This document shows, piece by piece, positions 46,557 to 55,682 of a stretch of DNA of 64,000 nt. A program made the position numbers and the translations under genes. The notes beneath the pieces are model-generated. The model was not told the DNA's origin and did no database searches. It worked only from the letters and a program-made list of their open reading frames with translations. Numbering within the stretch: position 1 is the stretch's first letter; each line of letters opens with the position of its first letter. Source of the stretch: CAVUMR01 sp963742715 (GTDB lineage Bacteria; Actinomycetota; Actinomycetes; Mycobacteriales; Micromonosporaceae); contig CAVUMR010000002.1 in assembly GCA_963742715.1 (NCBI GenBank), forward strand, positions 620,001 through 684,000. The letters are read 5' to 3'.

Positions 46557-47951
46557 ATGGCGCTGGTAGCCGGGGTGGACTGCTCCACCCAGTCGACCAA
46601 GGTCGTGGTCTGCGACGCCGACAGCGGGAAGGTGCTGCGGTCCGGGCAGGCCGCGCACCCGGACGCGACCGAGGTCGACCCGGCCGCCTGGTGGTCGGCG
46701 TTCACCTCGGCGGCGGACGGCCTGCTCGACGGCGTGGCCGCGGTCAGCGTGGCCGGGCAACAGCACGGCATGGTGTGCCTGGACGACGACCGGTGGGTGG
46801 TACGCCCGGCACTGCTCTGGAACGACAACCGGTCGGCCCGGGCCGCGACCGACCTGATCGCCGAGCTGGGCGGTCCGGCCGCGTGGGCGGAGGCGACCGG
46901 CTCGGTACCGGTGGCCAGCTTCACCGTGACGAAGCTGCGGTGGCTCGCCGAGCACGAGCCGGAGCACGCGGCGCGGGTGGCCAGTGTCGTACTGCCGCAC
47001 GACTACGTGACCTCGCTGCTGCGCGCCGACGCCGGTGAGCTGACGACCGACCGTGGGGACGCGTCCGGCACCGGTTACTGGTCGCCGGCTGCCGGCCGGT
47101 ACCGGATGGAGTTGTTGCGGTTGGCCTTCGGCCGCGAGCTGGACGTGCCGCGGGTGGCGGCGGCGGCCGAGCCGGTGGGGGAGACCCGCGACGGCGCGCT
47201 GCTCGCCCCCGGGACCGGGGACAACATGGCCGCCGCGCTCGGGCTCGGGCTCACCGCCGGGGATGTGGTGATCTCGCTCGGCACCTCCGGCACCGTGTTC
47301 GCGGTCGCCGAGGATCCGACCGCCGACACCTCGGGTCTGGTGGCCGGGTTCGCCGACGCCACCGGCCGGTACCTCCCGCTGGTCGCCACCCTGAACGCGG
47401 CGCGGGTGCTGACCGCGGCGGCCACCCTGCTGGGCGTCGACCTGGCCGAGCTGAACGCGCTCGCGGTCGCCGCCGCGCCCGGCGCCGGCGGGCTGACCCT
47501 GCTGCCCTACCTGGACGGTGAGCGCACCCCGAACCTACCGCGGGCGACCGGCCTGATCACTGGTCTGACCAGGGCGAACGCGAGTCCGGAAAACCTGGCG
47601 AGGGCCGCCGTCGAGGGCATGCTGTGCGGCCTGGCCGACGGCATCGACGCCGTGCGGGCGGTCGGAGTGGGGGTACGTCGACTGCTGCTGATCGGTGGCG
47701 CGTCCCGGTCGGCCGCGGTGCGGGCGGTGGCACCGGCGCTGTTCGGCATGCCGGTCGAACTGCCCGAGCCGGCCGAGTACGTCGCACTCGGCGCCGCCCG
47801 CCAGGCCGCGTGGGTGCTGGCCGGTACCCCCGGGCCCCCGACCTGGCCGGTCGCCGGCGGCACCCTGGCCGCCGACCCGACCGAGGCGGTCCGCCAGGTG
47901 TACGGGAAGGTCCGGGACAACGCCCGGGCGCTGCTCGACGGGGCCGGGTAA
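46557..47951 (+). CDS. xylB: Xylulokinase
   Basis: 464 residues from ATG 46557 (GAGGAGGGG upstream). It is a FGGY carbohydrate kinase phosphorylating D-xylulose. ATP-binding phosphate 1 loop is GVDCSTQSTKVVV, the second is GTGDNMAAALGLGLTAGDVVISLGTSGTVFAV, and the FGGY signature region is LLLIGGASRSAAVRAVAPALFGMPVELPEPAEYVALGAARQAAW. WNDNRSARAATDLI is a xylulokinase marker. No xylA lies next to it; it stands between dnaG and an ABC exporter. It could support growth on xylo-oligosaccharides handled by the GH3 cluster, but it is not linked to it. Confidence 0.88.
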   Translation: MALVAGVDCSTQSTKVVVCDADSGKVLRSGQAAHPDATEVDPAAWWSAFTSAADGLLDGVAAVSVAGQQHGMVCLDDDRWVVRPALLWNDNRSARAATDLIAELGGPAAWAEATGSVPVASFTVTKLRWLAEHEPEHAARVASVVLPHDYVTSLLRADAGELTTDRGDASGTGYWSPAAGRYRMELLRLAFGRELDVPRVAAAAEPVGETRDGALLAPGTGDNMAAALGLGLTAGDVVISLGTSGTVFAVAEDPTADTSGLVAGFADATGRYLPLVATLNAARVLTAAATLLGVDLAELNALAVAAAPGAGGLTLLPYLDGERTPNLPRATGLITGLTRANASPENLARAAVEGMLCGLADGIDAVRAVGVGVRRLLLIGGASRSAAVRAVAPALFGMPVELPEPAEYVALGAARQAAWVLAGTPGPPTWPVAGGTLAADPTEAVRQVYGKVRDNARALLDGAG

Positions 47952-47991
47952 CCGGTCGATCCTGTCGGAGGTGGCGGGTAACGTCCGCGAG

Positions 47992-48984
47992 GTGTCCGCC
48001 TCAAATCCCCCCAACCCGGCCAGCGGCCCTCCCAACTCGGCCAGCCCGCTCAGCTCTGGCTCCCTCATCTCGGCCCGTGGCCTGGTCAAGCGGTTCGGCG
48101 CGCTGACCGCGGTGGACGGCATCGACGTGGAGGTGCGGCGCGGCGAGGCGTTCGGCTTCCTGGGTCCCAACGGCGCGGGCAAGAGCTCGACCATGCGCAT
48201 GATCGGCTGCGTGTCCCCGCCGACCGACGGCACCCTGCACATCCTCGGCCTGGACGCGGCGCGGCACGGCACGCGGATCCGGGCCCGGCTCGGCGTGGTG
48301 CCGCAGCAGGACACCCTCGACGTGGAGCTCACCGTCCGGGAGAACCTCACCGCCTACGCGCGATACTTCGGCATCCCGCGCCGGGTGGCGGCCGAGCGGG
48401 CCACCGAGCTGCTGTCGTTCGTCCAGCTCTCCGACCGGTCCGACGACAAGGTGGAGCCGCTGTCCGGCGGCATGAAGCGCCGGCTGACGATCGCGCGGGC
48501 GCTGGTCAACGAGCCGGACATCCTGCTGCTGGACGAGCCCACCACCGGCCTCGATCCGCAGGCCCGGCATCTGGTCTGGGAGCGGCTGTTCCGGCTCAAG
48601 CAGCGCGGCGTGACCCTGGTACTGACCACGCACTACATGGACGAGGCCGAGCAGTTGTGCGACCGGCTGGTGGTGATGGACGGCGGCCGGATCGCGGCGG
48701 AGGGATCGCCGGCAGAGCTGATCCGGCGGTACAGCACCCGCGAGGTGGTCGAGCTGCGGTTCCCGCCGGAGGGCGAGGCGCTGGCCGACCTGGCCGGGAA
48801 GCTGGACGGGCTGGTCGATCGGGTGGAGGTGCTGCCGGACCGGCTGCTGCTGTACGCCGACGACGGCGACGCGGCCGCGGCCGGGGTGCACGGCCGGCGG
48901 CTGAACCCGACCAGTGTCCTGGTCCGGCGCAGCTCCCTCGAGGACGTGTTCCTGCACCTCACCGGCCGGACCTTGGTGGAGTGA
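47992..48984 (+). CDS. ABC-2 exporter ATPase, DrrA type
   Basis: 330 residues if GTG 47992 is used; GTG 47971 is also possible. Walker A is GPNGAGKSSTMRM, the signature is LSGGMKRRLTIARA, Walker B is ILLLDEPTTGLDP, and the H-loop is LVLTTHYMDEAEQLCDRLVVMDGG. The C-terminal region (about 240-330) is the DrrA-type regulatory tail ending in VLVRRSSLEDVFLHLTGRTL. It forms a two-permease exporter with the next two genes, with GTGA coupling to the first. The exported compound is unknown; drugs or lipids are usual. Confidence 0.92.
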   Translation: MSASNPPNPASGPPNSASPLSSGSLISARGLVKRFGALTAVDGIDVEVRRGEAFGFLGPNGAGKSSTMRMIGCVSPPTDGTLHILGLDAARHGTRIRARLGVVPQQDTLDVELTVRENLTAYARYFGIPRRVAAERATELLSFVQLSDRSDDKVEPLSGGMKRRLTIARALVNEPDILLLDEPTTGLDPQARHLVWERLFRLKQRGVTLVLTTHYMDEAEQLCDRLVVMDGGRIAAEGSPAELIRRYSTREVVELRFPPEGEALADLAGKLDGLVDRVEVLPDRLLLYADDGDAAAAGVHGRRLNPTSVLVRRSSLEDVFLHLTGRTLVE

Positions 48985-48986
48985 CG

Positions 48987-49751
48987 ATGGCGCATCCGGC
49001 CACGGCCGCCTTCGAACACCACCTGCTCGGCTATCGGCGGGTCTGGCGCGGCAGCCTGTTCTCCAGCTTCGTACTACCGGTGGTGTCGCTGCTCGCGATC
49101 GGCGTCGGAGTCGGCGGCTTCGTCGACGACACCAGCGCGCTGGGCTCGGACTACTTCACCTATCTGGCGCCCGGCCTGCTCGCCACCACGGTCATGATGA
49201 CCTCGGTCTTCGAGTCGATCTGGCCGGTGTACAGCGCGATCGCCTGGACCCGGCTCTACCACGCGATGCTCGCCAGCCCGCTGCGGATCGGCGACATCAT
49301 GGCCGGGCACATCGTCTTCGTACTGTTCCGTGCGGTGCTTTCCGGATCGGCGTTTCTGCTGGTCATGATCGCGTTCGGCGCGGTGCACTCGGTGCTGGCG
49401 GTGGCCTGCCTGCCGGTGCTCGCGCTGCTCGGCCTGGCCATCGCGGCGCCCACGTTCGCGTTCACCGCCTCGGTACCGAACGAACGATCGTTCCCGCTGC
49501 TGTTCCGGTTCGTGGTCGTGCCGGCGCAGTTGCTGTCCGGGGTGTTCTTCCCGGTGTCCCAGCTTCCGGTGCCGATCCGGCCGGTGGCCTGGGTGTCGCC
49601 GCTGTGGCACGGGGTGGAGTTGTGCCGCGGCGCCACGCTCGGGCACCTCGGTGCCGGGATGGTGCTGCTGCACCTCACCGTGCTCGCCGGCTGGGCGGTG
49701 GTCGGCTGCCTGCTCGCCCGGATGGCGTTCCGTCGCCGGTTGGAGGACTAG
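48987..49751 (+). CDS. ABC-2 exporter permease 1
   Basis: 254 residues from ATG 48987 (GTG 48981, overlapping the ATPase stop, is an alternative). Six membrane helices in ABC-2 arrangement are visible, from SLFSSFVLPVVSLLAIGVGVGGFV to LLHLTVLAGWAVVGCLLARMAF, with the family motif MLASPLRIGDIMAGHI after the second helix and SGVFFPVSQLPVPIRPVAWVSPLWHGVELCRG before the last. It pairs with the following permease. Confidence 0.9.
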   Translation: MAHPATAAFEHHLLGYRRVWRGSLFSSFVLPVVSLLAIGVGVGGFVDDTSALGSDYFTYLAPGLLATTVMMTSVFESIWPVYSAIAWTRLYHAMLASPLRIGDIMAGHIVFVLFRAVLSGSAFLLVMIAFGAVHSVLAVACLPVLALLGLAIAAPTFAFTASVPNERSFPLLFRFVVVPAQLLSGVFFPVSQLPVPIRPVAWVSPLWHGVELCRGATLGHLGAGMVLLHLTVLAGWAVVGCLLARMAFRRRLED

Positions 49752-49752
49752 C

Positions 49753-50550
49753 GTGGTCACGCTGCTGCTGAACCGGTTGGCGTTCGACCCGCGACGGTCC
49801 GGCGCCCTGATCGCACGCAACCTGGCGGTGCAACGGCACTCCTGGCTGCTGCTGGTGTCCGGCCTGGCCGAACCGCTGTTCTACCTGCTGTCGCTGGGCG
49901 TTGGGCTGGGTGCGCTGATCGGCACGGTCCCGTTGGGGGACGGCCGGAACATCCGGTACGCCGTGTTCGTGGCGCCGGCCATGCTCGCGGTGACCGCGAT
50001 GAACGGTGCACTCACCGAGACCACGTTCAACATCTTCGGCAAGCTGAAATTCATCCGGCTGTACGACGCCATCCTCGCCACTCCGCTGACCCCGTTCGAG
50101 GTCGCGGTCGGCGAGATCACCTCGGCGCTGATGCGCGGCGGCGTGTACTCGGGGACCTTCCTCGTGATCATGGCGATGCTCGGGTTCGTCAGCTCGTGGT
50201 GGGCCGTCCTGGCCCTGCCGGCCGCGATCCTCACCGGGCTCGCGTTCGCCTCACTCGGCCTGGCCCTGGTGACCTTCCTGGACAGCTGGCAGGACTTCGA
50301 CTACGTCAACATGCTCATGGTCGTGATGTTCATGTTCGCCGGTACGTTCGCGCCGGTGACGGCGTATCCGGAGTGGGCGCGCTGGGTGCTCGAGGTGACT
50401 CCGCTGTACCACTCGGTGGTGATCATCCGCGGGCTCACCACCGGCGCGGTATCGCTCGACCTGCTCGGCCACGTGGCGTATCTGCTCGTCGCGACGGCGC
50501 TCGGGCTGACGATCGGTGCCCGTCGGCTCGGCCGGCTGCTGATCGCCTGA
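49753..50550 (+). CDS. ABC-2 exporter permease 2
   Basis: 265 residues from GTG 49753, two bases after the previous stop. It is homologous to permease 1: LASPL is replaced by ILATPLTPFEVAVGEITSALMRGG, and FAPVTAYPEWARWVLEVTPLYHSVVIIRGLTTG matches the C-terminal ABC-2 pattern. Six membrane segments are visible. Tandem homologous permeases are typical of DrrAB-like heteromeric exporters. Confidence 0.9.
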   Translation: MVTLLLNRLAFDPRRSGALIARNLAVQRHSWLLLVSGLAEPLFYLLSLGVGLGALIGTVPLGDGRNIRYAVFVAPAMLAVTAMNGALTETTFNIFGKLKFIRLYDAILATPLTPFEVAVGEITSALMRGGVYSGTFLVIMAMLGFVSSWWAVLALPAAILTGLAFASLGLALVTFLDSWQDFDYVNMLMVVMFMFAGTFAPVTAYPEWARWVLEVTPLYHSVVIIRGLTTGAVSLDLLGHVAYLLVATALGLTIGARRLGRLLIA

Positions 50551-50711
50551 TCGCTGCTCGCGCGGTGGCGCTTGGTGTGCGGGCGGCTGGCTGCGCGCGG
50601 CGGCTGGCCGCGCCAACCGTGGCCGGACGCGGTGCTGCGCTGCCCCGGGCCACCGGCGACGGGGTAAGCGTCGCCTCTGCGGTGGCCGCGACAGCGCAGC
50701 ACCGGAACCGC

Positions 50712-51038
50712 TCACATGTGGGTCGACCCGTGCCCGGTGCCTCCGTTCGGGCGGTGCGACTCGTGCATCGCGTACCCGTCGTGCTCCCCGAGAAGTCGTT
50801 CCCCGAGCCGGGTGTGCGCGATCTTCGTGTGGCTGAGCCGGTGGGCCACGGCGTCCTTGCCGGTGACCGCGAACCGCGCCGCCTGAGCCTGCATCACACC
50901 AGCGGCTTCCTGCAGCGTCGGGCTGTCCTTGATCTTGCGGGCGGCCGCCGAGATCTGCTCGTACCGCTCGCGGCCGGCTCGGCTGCCCAGCACGTAACCG
51001 ACCGCCGCACCGGTGAGAAAGGCCATCTTTCCGCGCAT
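50712..51038 (-). CDS. YtxH-like small protein
   Basis: 108 residues from ATG 51038 with GAGAAGGGAG upstream; a longer reading would run through the tRNA gene. It has one N-terminal hydrophobic helix with a Gly zipper (MAFLTGAAVGYVLGSRAGRERYEQI) and a soluble, helix-forming tail, as in small stress- or cell-wall-associated YtxH proteins. The C-terminus (HESHRPNGGTGHGSTHM) is His/Gly-rich. It is not part of the integrated element. Confidence 0.75.
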   Translation of the reverse strand: MRGKMAFLTGAAVGYVLGSRAGRERYEQISAAARKIKDSPTLQEAAGVMQAQAARFAVTGKDAVAHRLSHTKIAHTRLGERLLGEHDGYAMHESHRPNGGTGHGSTHM

Positions 51039-51233
51039 CGCGTACTCCCTTCTCCGCTCAGACCTGTCCGGTCCTGCCCGGAGTCTGGCTGTCGCGCCGC
51101 GGTACCGATTCGTGAAACTGGTACTCGCGGCATCTTTGTCATCATGCTCCGTACCCCAACGACGCGCGGCTAAAAGGTCCGGTACTCTTAGCCCCGGCCG
51201 CGTCGCGTGAGTCAGTACACGTGGTACGCGCGG

Positions 51234-51306
51234 TCCCCCATAGCTCAATTGGCAGAGCGACCGGCTGTTAACCGGTAGGTTCTTGGTTCGAGTCCAAGTG
51301 GGGGAG
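51234..51306 (+). tRNA. tRNA-Asn (GUU)
   Basis: Full cloverleaf: 7-bp acceptor stem TCCCCCA/TGGGGGA, D-arm with AGCTCAATTGGCAGAGC, anticodon stem ACCGG/CCGGT with loop CTGTTAA (anticodon GTT), and T-arm ending GGTTCGAGTCC. G is the discriminator; CCA is not encoded. The gene sits immediately before an integrase gene and its 3' end is the likely integration site. Confidence 0.96.
51266..51306. other. Putative att site in tRNA-Asn 3' half
   Basis: AICEs integrate into the 3' part of tRNA genes and keep the tRNA intact. The integrase gene starts its 3' end 53 bp away from this tRNA. I found no second copy of the tRNA 3' segment to the right within the window, so the far boundary is outside it or is too diverged. 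Exact core limits are inference. Confidence 0.45.
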
Positions 51307-51359
51307 CAGAACACCAGGTCAGACGCCGTGCGGTGGCCGTGGCAAGATCAACGCCCGGA

Positions 51360-52541
51360 CTATGCCCCATCTTTGGTCTTTCTGGTGTCGAAGATCCCTT
51401 CCAGCGCCTCGGCCGCCCGCGGGTGCACGGCCTTCCGGGCGAAGTACACGTCCTGGGTCAGCGACGGACGAGCGTGGCCGAGCTGGTCCGCCGCGACGCG
51501 GGCCGATAGGCCAGCGTCATCCAAGATCGTCGCCGTCGTCTTCCGGAACACGTGACTGGTCAGCCAGGCCCACTCTGTGCCGCGTGCCTCACGGATCACC
51601 CGAAGCGTGTTGTAGGGATCGCGGTAGCCGTTGCCCCGGGAGTGCGGAAAGAGCACCTGATCCGGAGCACCGGGACCTCGCTTGCGGAGCATCTCGATGG
51701 CCCACGAGGGAAGCAGGAGCGTCCGCTCGCCCGCGCGTGATTTGGTGGGTTTACGGATCAGACCCACACCTTTGACCCGGAGGATGGTCGCGGTGATCCG
51801 CACGAGCCCGGCTTCCAGCTCGACCTCTGACCAGAGCACGGCGAGCGCTTCACCGATCCGGACGCCGGTCGCAAGCATGAAACAGACCAGATCCGGAAGA
51901 TCTCGGGCAGTGGCCTTCTCGTCCGCGCGGAGCCGTTCCACCAGGGCGGCCGGCTCGTCATCGACCAGGGCACGAGGATTCCTCCGCGGCCGCGCCTCGA
52001 TCGGCTCAACCTCCCGGACCGGGTTGTGCGCGATAGCCCCATACCGGACCGCCAGACCTAGCACGCCGGACAGCACGCTGCGACAGGTACGCGCAGTAGG
52101 TGCACCCGTGTTCGCCTTCACCCCACGCAAGTACCGGTCGATCAGCGGCGTGGACATCTCAGCGAGCCGCAACTCCGCGAATGTCGGCAGGACGTGCTTG
52201 TTGATTACTCGGCGATAGGTGTCGAGACTGCCCGGCGACCGACGGCCGTCGTTCACAAGATCTGTCAGCCGCTCGTACCACAAATCGAGTGCCTTGCTGA
52301 ACCGGTCCGAGCCACGAAGATCCTCAGCCGCATTCGTCGATGTCAGTTGATTCAAGGCTTCCTTGAGTCGGGCAGTCGCCCTCGCCTTACTCGGGCCTCG
52401 CCGCTCAAGCTCGCGAACCGCACCGTCATAACCGCGATAGAGCGTCCGGGCTCGGTAGCCGGCTACGGCGCCATGACTGTCCCGCTCGGCGTAGGTGCGT
52501 ATCTCGCCCCACGTACCAAGCGGTAGCGGTGGTCGGGCCAT
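51360..52541 (-). CDS. int: AICE tyrosine integrase
   Basis: 393 residues from ATG 52541 (GGAAGGAG upstream). It performs site-specific recombination between attP and the tRNA-Asn. An N-terminal arm/core-binding region (about 1-165) precedes the catalytic domain with Arg in MLATGVRIGEALAVLWSE, the box II HxxR in LTSHVFRKTTATILDDAGL, LGHARPSLTQDVYF with the nucleophile Tyr, and a basic C-terminus. It lies next to the tRNA, as expected, with xis upstream in the same direction (13-bp gap). Confidence 0.95.
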   Translation of the reverse strand: MARPPLPLGTWGEIRTYAERDSHGAVAGYRARTLYRGYDGAVRELERRGPSKARATARLKEALNQLTSTNAAEDLRGSDRFSKALDLWYERLTDLVNDGRRSPGSLDTYRRVINKHVLPTFAELRLAEMSTPLIDRYLRGVKANTGAPTARTCRSVLSGVLGLAVRYGAIAHNPVREVEPIEARPRRNPRALVDDEPAALVERLRADEKATARDLPDLVCFMLATGVRIGEALAVLWSEVELEAGLVRITATILRVKGVGLIRKPTKSRAGERTLLLPSWAIEMLRKRGPGAPDQVLFPHSRGNGYRDPYNTLRVIREARGTEWAWLTSHVFRKTTATILDDAGLSARVAADQLGHARPSLTQDVYFARKAVHPRAAEALEGIFDTRKTKDGA

Positions 52542-52554
52542 GGAGTCTCCTTCC

Positions 52555-52773
52555 CTATGCGGCATTCTGAGAGTCGAACCAGGCCCGGACAACGGTCGGG
52601 TCGTACCGAAGGTGCTTGCCGACCTTCTTGCCTTCCGGGCCATAGCATTTCGTGCGCCACTCGTACAGCGTCTTCTTCGGCACCCGGAGATAAGCGGCCA
52701 CGTCATCGACAGTCCATAGCGGACTGTCCATACGGAAGATCTCAGTCGTCGCATCGGTTGTGGGGCTAGGCAT
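52555..52773 (-). CDS. xis: AICE excisionase (Xis)
   Basis: 72 residues from ATG 52773 with AAGGAGG upstream. It carries a winged/MerR-like HTH: PLWTVDDVAAYLRVPKKTLYEWRTKC then GKHLRYDPTVVRAWF, the usual pattern of AICE Xis proteins that direct the integrase toward excision. The start lies 65 bp from the initiator gene's stop, and the stop 13 bp before the integrase start. Confidence 0.9.
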   Translation of the reverse strand: MPSPTTDATTEIFRMDSPLWTVDDVAAYLRVPKKTLYEWRTKCYGPEGKKVGKHLRYDPTVVRAWFDSQNAA

Positions 52774-52838
52774 TCCTGGATTCCTCCTTGACTCACTTCT
52801 CGTGTCGGGCTTCCTGGGCTGTCGATCGACACGGCATG

Positions 52839-54383
52839 TCAGCCGTCGGTGGCAATGAGATGCGCGAGTTCTTCGCGGCCGGCTTGTTGTCGGGCGCGGG
52901 CGAGTGCGGCGGATGTGTTCGCCAGGAGTGCGTCGCCGGTGGTTTTCCAGCCGGTTCCGGCGTAGGTGAGTGCGCCGACGATCAGGGTGGTGTCGTCGTC
53001 GGGATCCGCATCGGCGGGAGGCGCATCGGCTGTGCGGCGCCAGATCACTCGGGTTTCGCGCAGGAGGCGGAAGGTGATCGAGTAGCGGCGGGATTTGGTG
53101 AGGAAGTGGCCGCCGAATCCGAGCATATGGGCCCAGCGGCGTAGTCGTGCCCAGTCGGGGTGGGCGCCGAGGCGCCAGCAGGTGTGGATTTGCCGTTCGG
53201 TGTGGCTGCCGGCGGGGTCGGCATAGAGAGCAACCGTTTCGGTGTCGAGTCGGCGGGAGATGTGGCCGGTGGCTTCGGTGGATTTGGTGGCGTACTTGGC
53301 GAAGTAGCCGGCGACGAGGCTGTCGGTGATGTCTTCGTCGGCGCGTACGGTGACGGGTCGGACGTCGAGTTGCTGGCCCCAGGTGAGCGTCCAGCCGTCG
53401 GGTTGTTCGGGGTGGCCTGGGGTGGTGTAGGCGACCGCTTGGGCGGCGTAGTGGATGGCGTCGACCAGGTCGACGACGTCGAAGCCGGCCGGCGGCGCCA
53501 GCACTGCGTCGGGGTTGGTGGGGTTGTGGCCGTCGAGGCGGAACAGGGCGTGGAAGTGCACGACGCCGCGGGCTTGGAACTCGGCGACCTTGCACGCGGT
53601 GGCCCGCACCGGTCCGGTGCCGAGGTGTTTCGCCATGCGGGTCAGGTAGCGGTTGACGGCGATGGTGGTACGTCGCCACAGCTCCCCGGCGTGGGCGTTG
53701 AACGCGGCTTGGCCGGGGTAGTCGTAGCAGTCCGCACACAGTGGCGTGCCGAGTACGTTCTCGCCGGCGGCATGGATGCGACCGCAGCGCAGGTCCACCC
53801 CGTGGGGGCAGGGGTCGGGGTGGCGGCGGGGCCGGCACGGCAGCGTCTGTCCGGTGCTGGAGGTGCGGCGGGTGTGGACGTGGCCGAATGAGGGGGCGGT
53901 GAAGGTGGGGAACACCGCCGGATGTGCCGCGACGGAGGGGTCGACGCCTTTGCCGCCGATCATGCCGGCGCGGATGAGTTGGTAGGCGTCGCGGCGGTAG
54001 ACCTCGGCGCAGTGCGGGCACGCGGAGGATCGGCGGTTGCCGCAGGCTTTGTAGATGACGCCGTCGGGCAGGTCGGCGGTATCGGTGCGGGCGAGCTGCA
54101 CGACGGAGGCCGGCTGCCGGTCGGCGGTGAAGGCGTCGATGCCGAGGGTGTGCACCGCACCGGTCAGGCGGATCGGGTTGGCGCAGCCGGCGGCGGCGCG
54201 GACGTGCCCGAGCCAGGTGAACACGTCACCACGGGTGGCCCGGTCGAGGACGTGGTCGACCACAAACGGCCGGGCAGCAGCGGCGGTGCCGGCGGGGCTG
54301 GTGGGTGTCTCGGCGGATACGCCCGTACCCGGGGCCGTGGTGCTGGTGGCCCCGGGTGCGAGGGTGACCGTCGAGGCGGTCAC
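52839..54383 (-). CDS. repSA: RepSA-like replication initiator
   Basis: 514 residues from GTG 54383, overlapping the stop of the upstream gene (GTGA); a longer reading lacks support. A zinc ribbon region is visible (CGNRRSSACPHCAEVYRRD, LCADCYDYPG), then the HUH-type motif VVHFHALFRLDG, and YFAKYATKSTEATGH with the probable nucleophile Tyr. Such proteins initiate rolling-circle replication of AICEs in the excised state. The dso it would use is not certain; the gene-poor stretch 61313-62095 is one candidate. Confidence 0.9.
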   Translation of the reverse strand: MTASTVTLAPGATSTTAPGTGVSAETPTSPAGTAAAARPFVVDHVLDRATRGDVFTWLGHVRAAAGCANPIRLTGAVHTLGIDAFTADRQPASVVQLARTDTADLPDGVIYKACGNRRSSACPHCAEVYRRDAYQLIRAGMIGGKGVDPSVAAHPAVFPTFTAPSFGHVHTRRTSSTGQTLPCRPRRHPDPCPHGVDLRCGRIHAAGENVLGTPLCADCYDYPGQAAFNAHAGELWRRTTIAVNRYLTRMAKHLGTGPVRATACKVAEFQARGVVHFHALFRLDGHNPTNPDAVLAPPAGFDVVDLVDAIHYAAQAVAYTTPGHPEQPDGWTLTWGQQLDVRPVTVRADEDITDSLVAGYFAKYATKSTEATGHISRRLDTETVALYADPAGSHTERQIHTCWRLGAHPDWARLRRWAHMLGFGGHFLTKSRRYSITFRLLRETRVIWRRTADAPPADADPDDDTTLIVGALTYAGTGWKTTGDALLANTSAALARARQQAGREELAHLIATDG

Positions 54384-54652
54384 GCGGCCGTCCCGGGCCG
54401 GAACAGTCGTCCGGTGGTACGGCGGATGGTGATCACGGTGCGGCAGTTGCCGCATTGCCGGTGGGCGGGTTCGTGCCGGCCGCAGCGGATCTGCACGGTG
54501 CGGGTGCCGCACCGGATGGTGACCGGTGTCAGGCACGGTCCGGGGTGGCCGCTGGTGGTGATGGTGCGGCGGATGGTGTCCACGGTGTGGGCGGATGGGT
54601 TGGCTGGGCAGGTGTGGAAGCCCAGGTACAGGTCGACCAGGTATTCGGTCAC
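54380..54652 (-). CDS. AICE small Cys-rich protein
   Basis: 90 residues from GTG 54652, overlapping the DUF2637 gene's stop. It contains paired Cys/His (CGRHEPAHRQCGNC), resembling a small zinc ribbon, and a Thr/Arg-rich tail. Its position in front of repSA with GTGA coupling suggests an accessory role in replication. No family known to me. Confidence 0.65.
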   Translation of the reverse strand: MTEYLVDLYLGFHTCPANPSAHTVDTIRRTITTSGHPGPCLTPVTIRCGTRTVQIRCGRHEPAHRQCGNCRTVITIRRTTGRLFRPGTAA

Positions 54653-55281
54653 GCCGTCACCGCCGTGGCGGGCTGGTGGCCGTTGACCCGGGCCGGGTCG
54701 ACGTGGGCCGGCTTAGTTGCCGGGGTGAGTTGGGCGGGTGCCCAGGGTGCGAACACCGGAGCGCTATCGCTGGCCAGGATTCCGGACGGTGCCGGCGTGT
54801 CGGCGGTCTCCAGTTCGGGTGCCTGCTCGGCTGTCGTGTCGATGGCAGCGATGACGGCCGTGGTGTGGCCGGCGGTGGCCAGCAGGGCGCCGGTGGCCAT
54901 GACCATGAGTCCGTCCACGGCCAGCGGGCCGATCAGGACGGTGAGCGCGTCTTCGCCGTAGTGGTCGAGGAGTCCGGACAGGTGCCGATACGAGACGACG
55001 GCGGCGACCAGGGCGACGGGGACGAGTCCGCCGAACCGCAGGGCGGTCCAGCGTCGGCCGTCGGGCCAGGGGATGCGGGCGAGGATTTCGACCGCGACGA
55101 ACAGGGCAATCGGCCAGAACACCGAGCCGATCACGGCACCGGCTTCCGGTGTCCAATCCGCCGGTGCGTGGGTGGGTGGGATGTAGGAGTGGGCGATGTT
55201 CGCCGCGATGGATACCGCACCGCCGAGCAGGGCGCCGGTGTAGGCCCATCCCCGGCCACGGGGAGCAACAGGTGTGGTCAT
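54649..55281 (-). CDS. DUF2637-type AICE membrane protein
   Basis: 210 residues from ATG 55281. Four membrane segments fill about 10-130: AYTGALLGGAVSIAANIAHSYI, AVIGSVFWPIALFVAVEILAR, FGGLVPVALVAAVVSYRHL and GPLAVDGLMVMATGALLATAG. The YRHLSGLLDHYGEDALTVLIGPLAVDGLMVMATGALL stretch is the DUF2637 signature of AICEs and Streptomyces plasmids, where such proteins may take part in mating or spreading. The C-terminal about 80 residues are polar. Confidence 0.85.
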   Translation of the reverse strand: MTTPVAPRGRGWAYTGALLGGAVSIAANIAHSYIPPTHAPADWTPEAGAVIGSVFWPIALFVAVEILARIPWPDGRRWTALRFGGLVPVALVAAVVSYRHLSGLLDHYGEDALTVLIGPLAVDGLMVMATGALLATAGHTTAVIAAIDTTAEQAPELETADTPAPSGILASDSAPVFAPWAPAQLTPATKPAHVDPARVNGHQPATAVTA

Positions 55282-55682
55282 GCGGCCCACCCCTCGGCGC
55301 AGTCGAGGCATTCACCGAATCGGCGGGGGATGTAGTACGGCTTCTCGGTGCCGCAGGTGGAGCAGGTGCGCCGGGCGCGGAGTGCTTTGCCGATGGCGGT
55401 GAGTTGGGCGGGTGTGGCGGTGCGTTTGGGCAGCGCGAGGGTGTCGTCGTAGAGGTAGGCCACCCGCTTTCCGCGGCGCCACAGGATTTGTGCGGTGGGT
55501 AGTTGCCCGCCGGGGCGTAGTCCACGGGCGCGGAGCTGGCGCAGGGTGGACAGCCCGGTCGGGGCGCACCGGTACGGGTAGGTGGGTAGCGGGAAGTGAT
55601 CGCCGGTCGGGTCGTAGAAGTTGACCCAGGTTCGGCCGTCGGGTTGCCGGTCGAGTTCCCGGACGCGTCGCAGTGTGGTCAT
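55278..55682 (-). CDS. RRQRL-type zinc-binding protein
   Basis: 134 residues from ATG 55682. It matches the AICE RRQRL family: the segment GLSTLRQLRARGLRPGGQLP with the degenerate RRQRL core, QILWRRGKRVAYLYDD, ALPKRTATPAQLTAIGKALRARRTC and a C-terminal zinc knuckle (CSTCGTEKPYYIPRRFGECLDC). Role unknown. Overlaps both its neighbours by 4 bp, so it is tightly co-translated. Confidence 0.85.
   Translation of the reverse strand: MTTLRRVRELDRQPDGRTWVNFYDPTGDHFPLPTYPYRCAPTGLSTLRQLRARGLRPGGQLPTAQILWRRGKRVAYLYDDTLALPKRTATPAQLTAIGKALRARRTCSTCGTEKPYYIPRRFGECLDCAEGWAA

Noticed and set aside
50712..51314. Long reading of the YtxH-like gene through the tRNA
   Set aside because: It reads antisense through tRNA-Asn; ATG 51038 has a proper ribosome site.
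52774..54021. Long open frame containing xis
   Set aside because: It is antisense-like low-complexity reading in the rep gene; only the 72-residue HTH part is xis.
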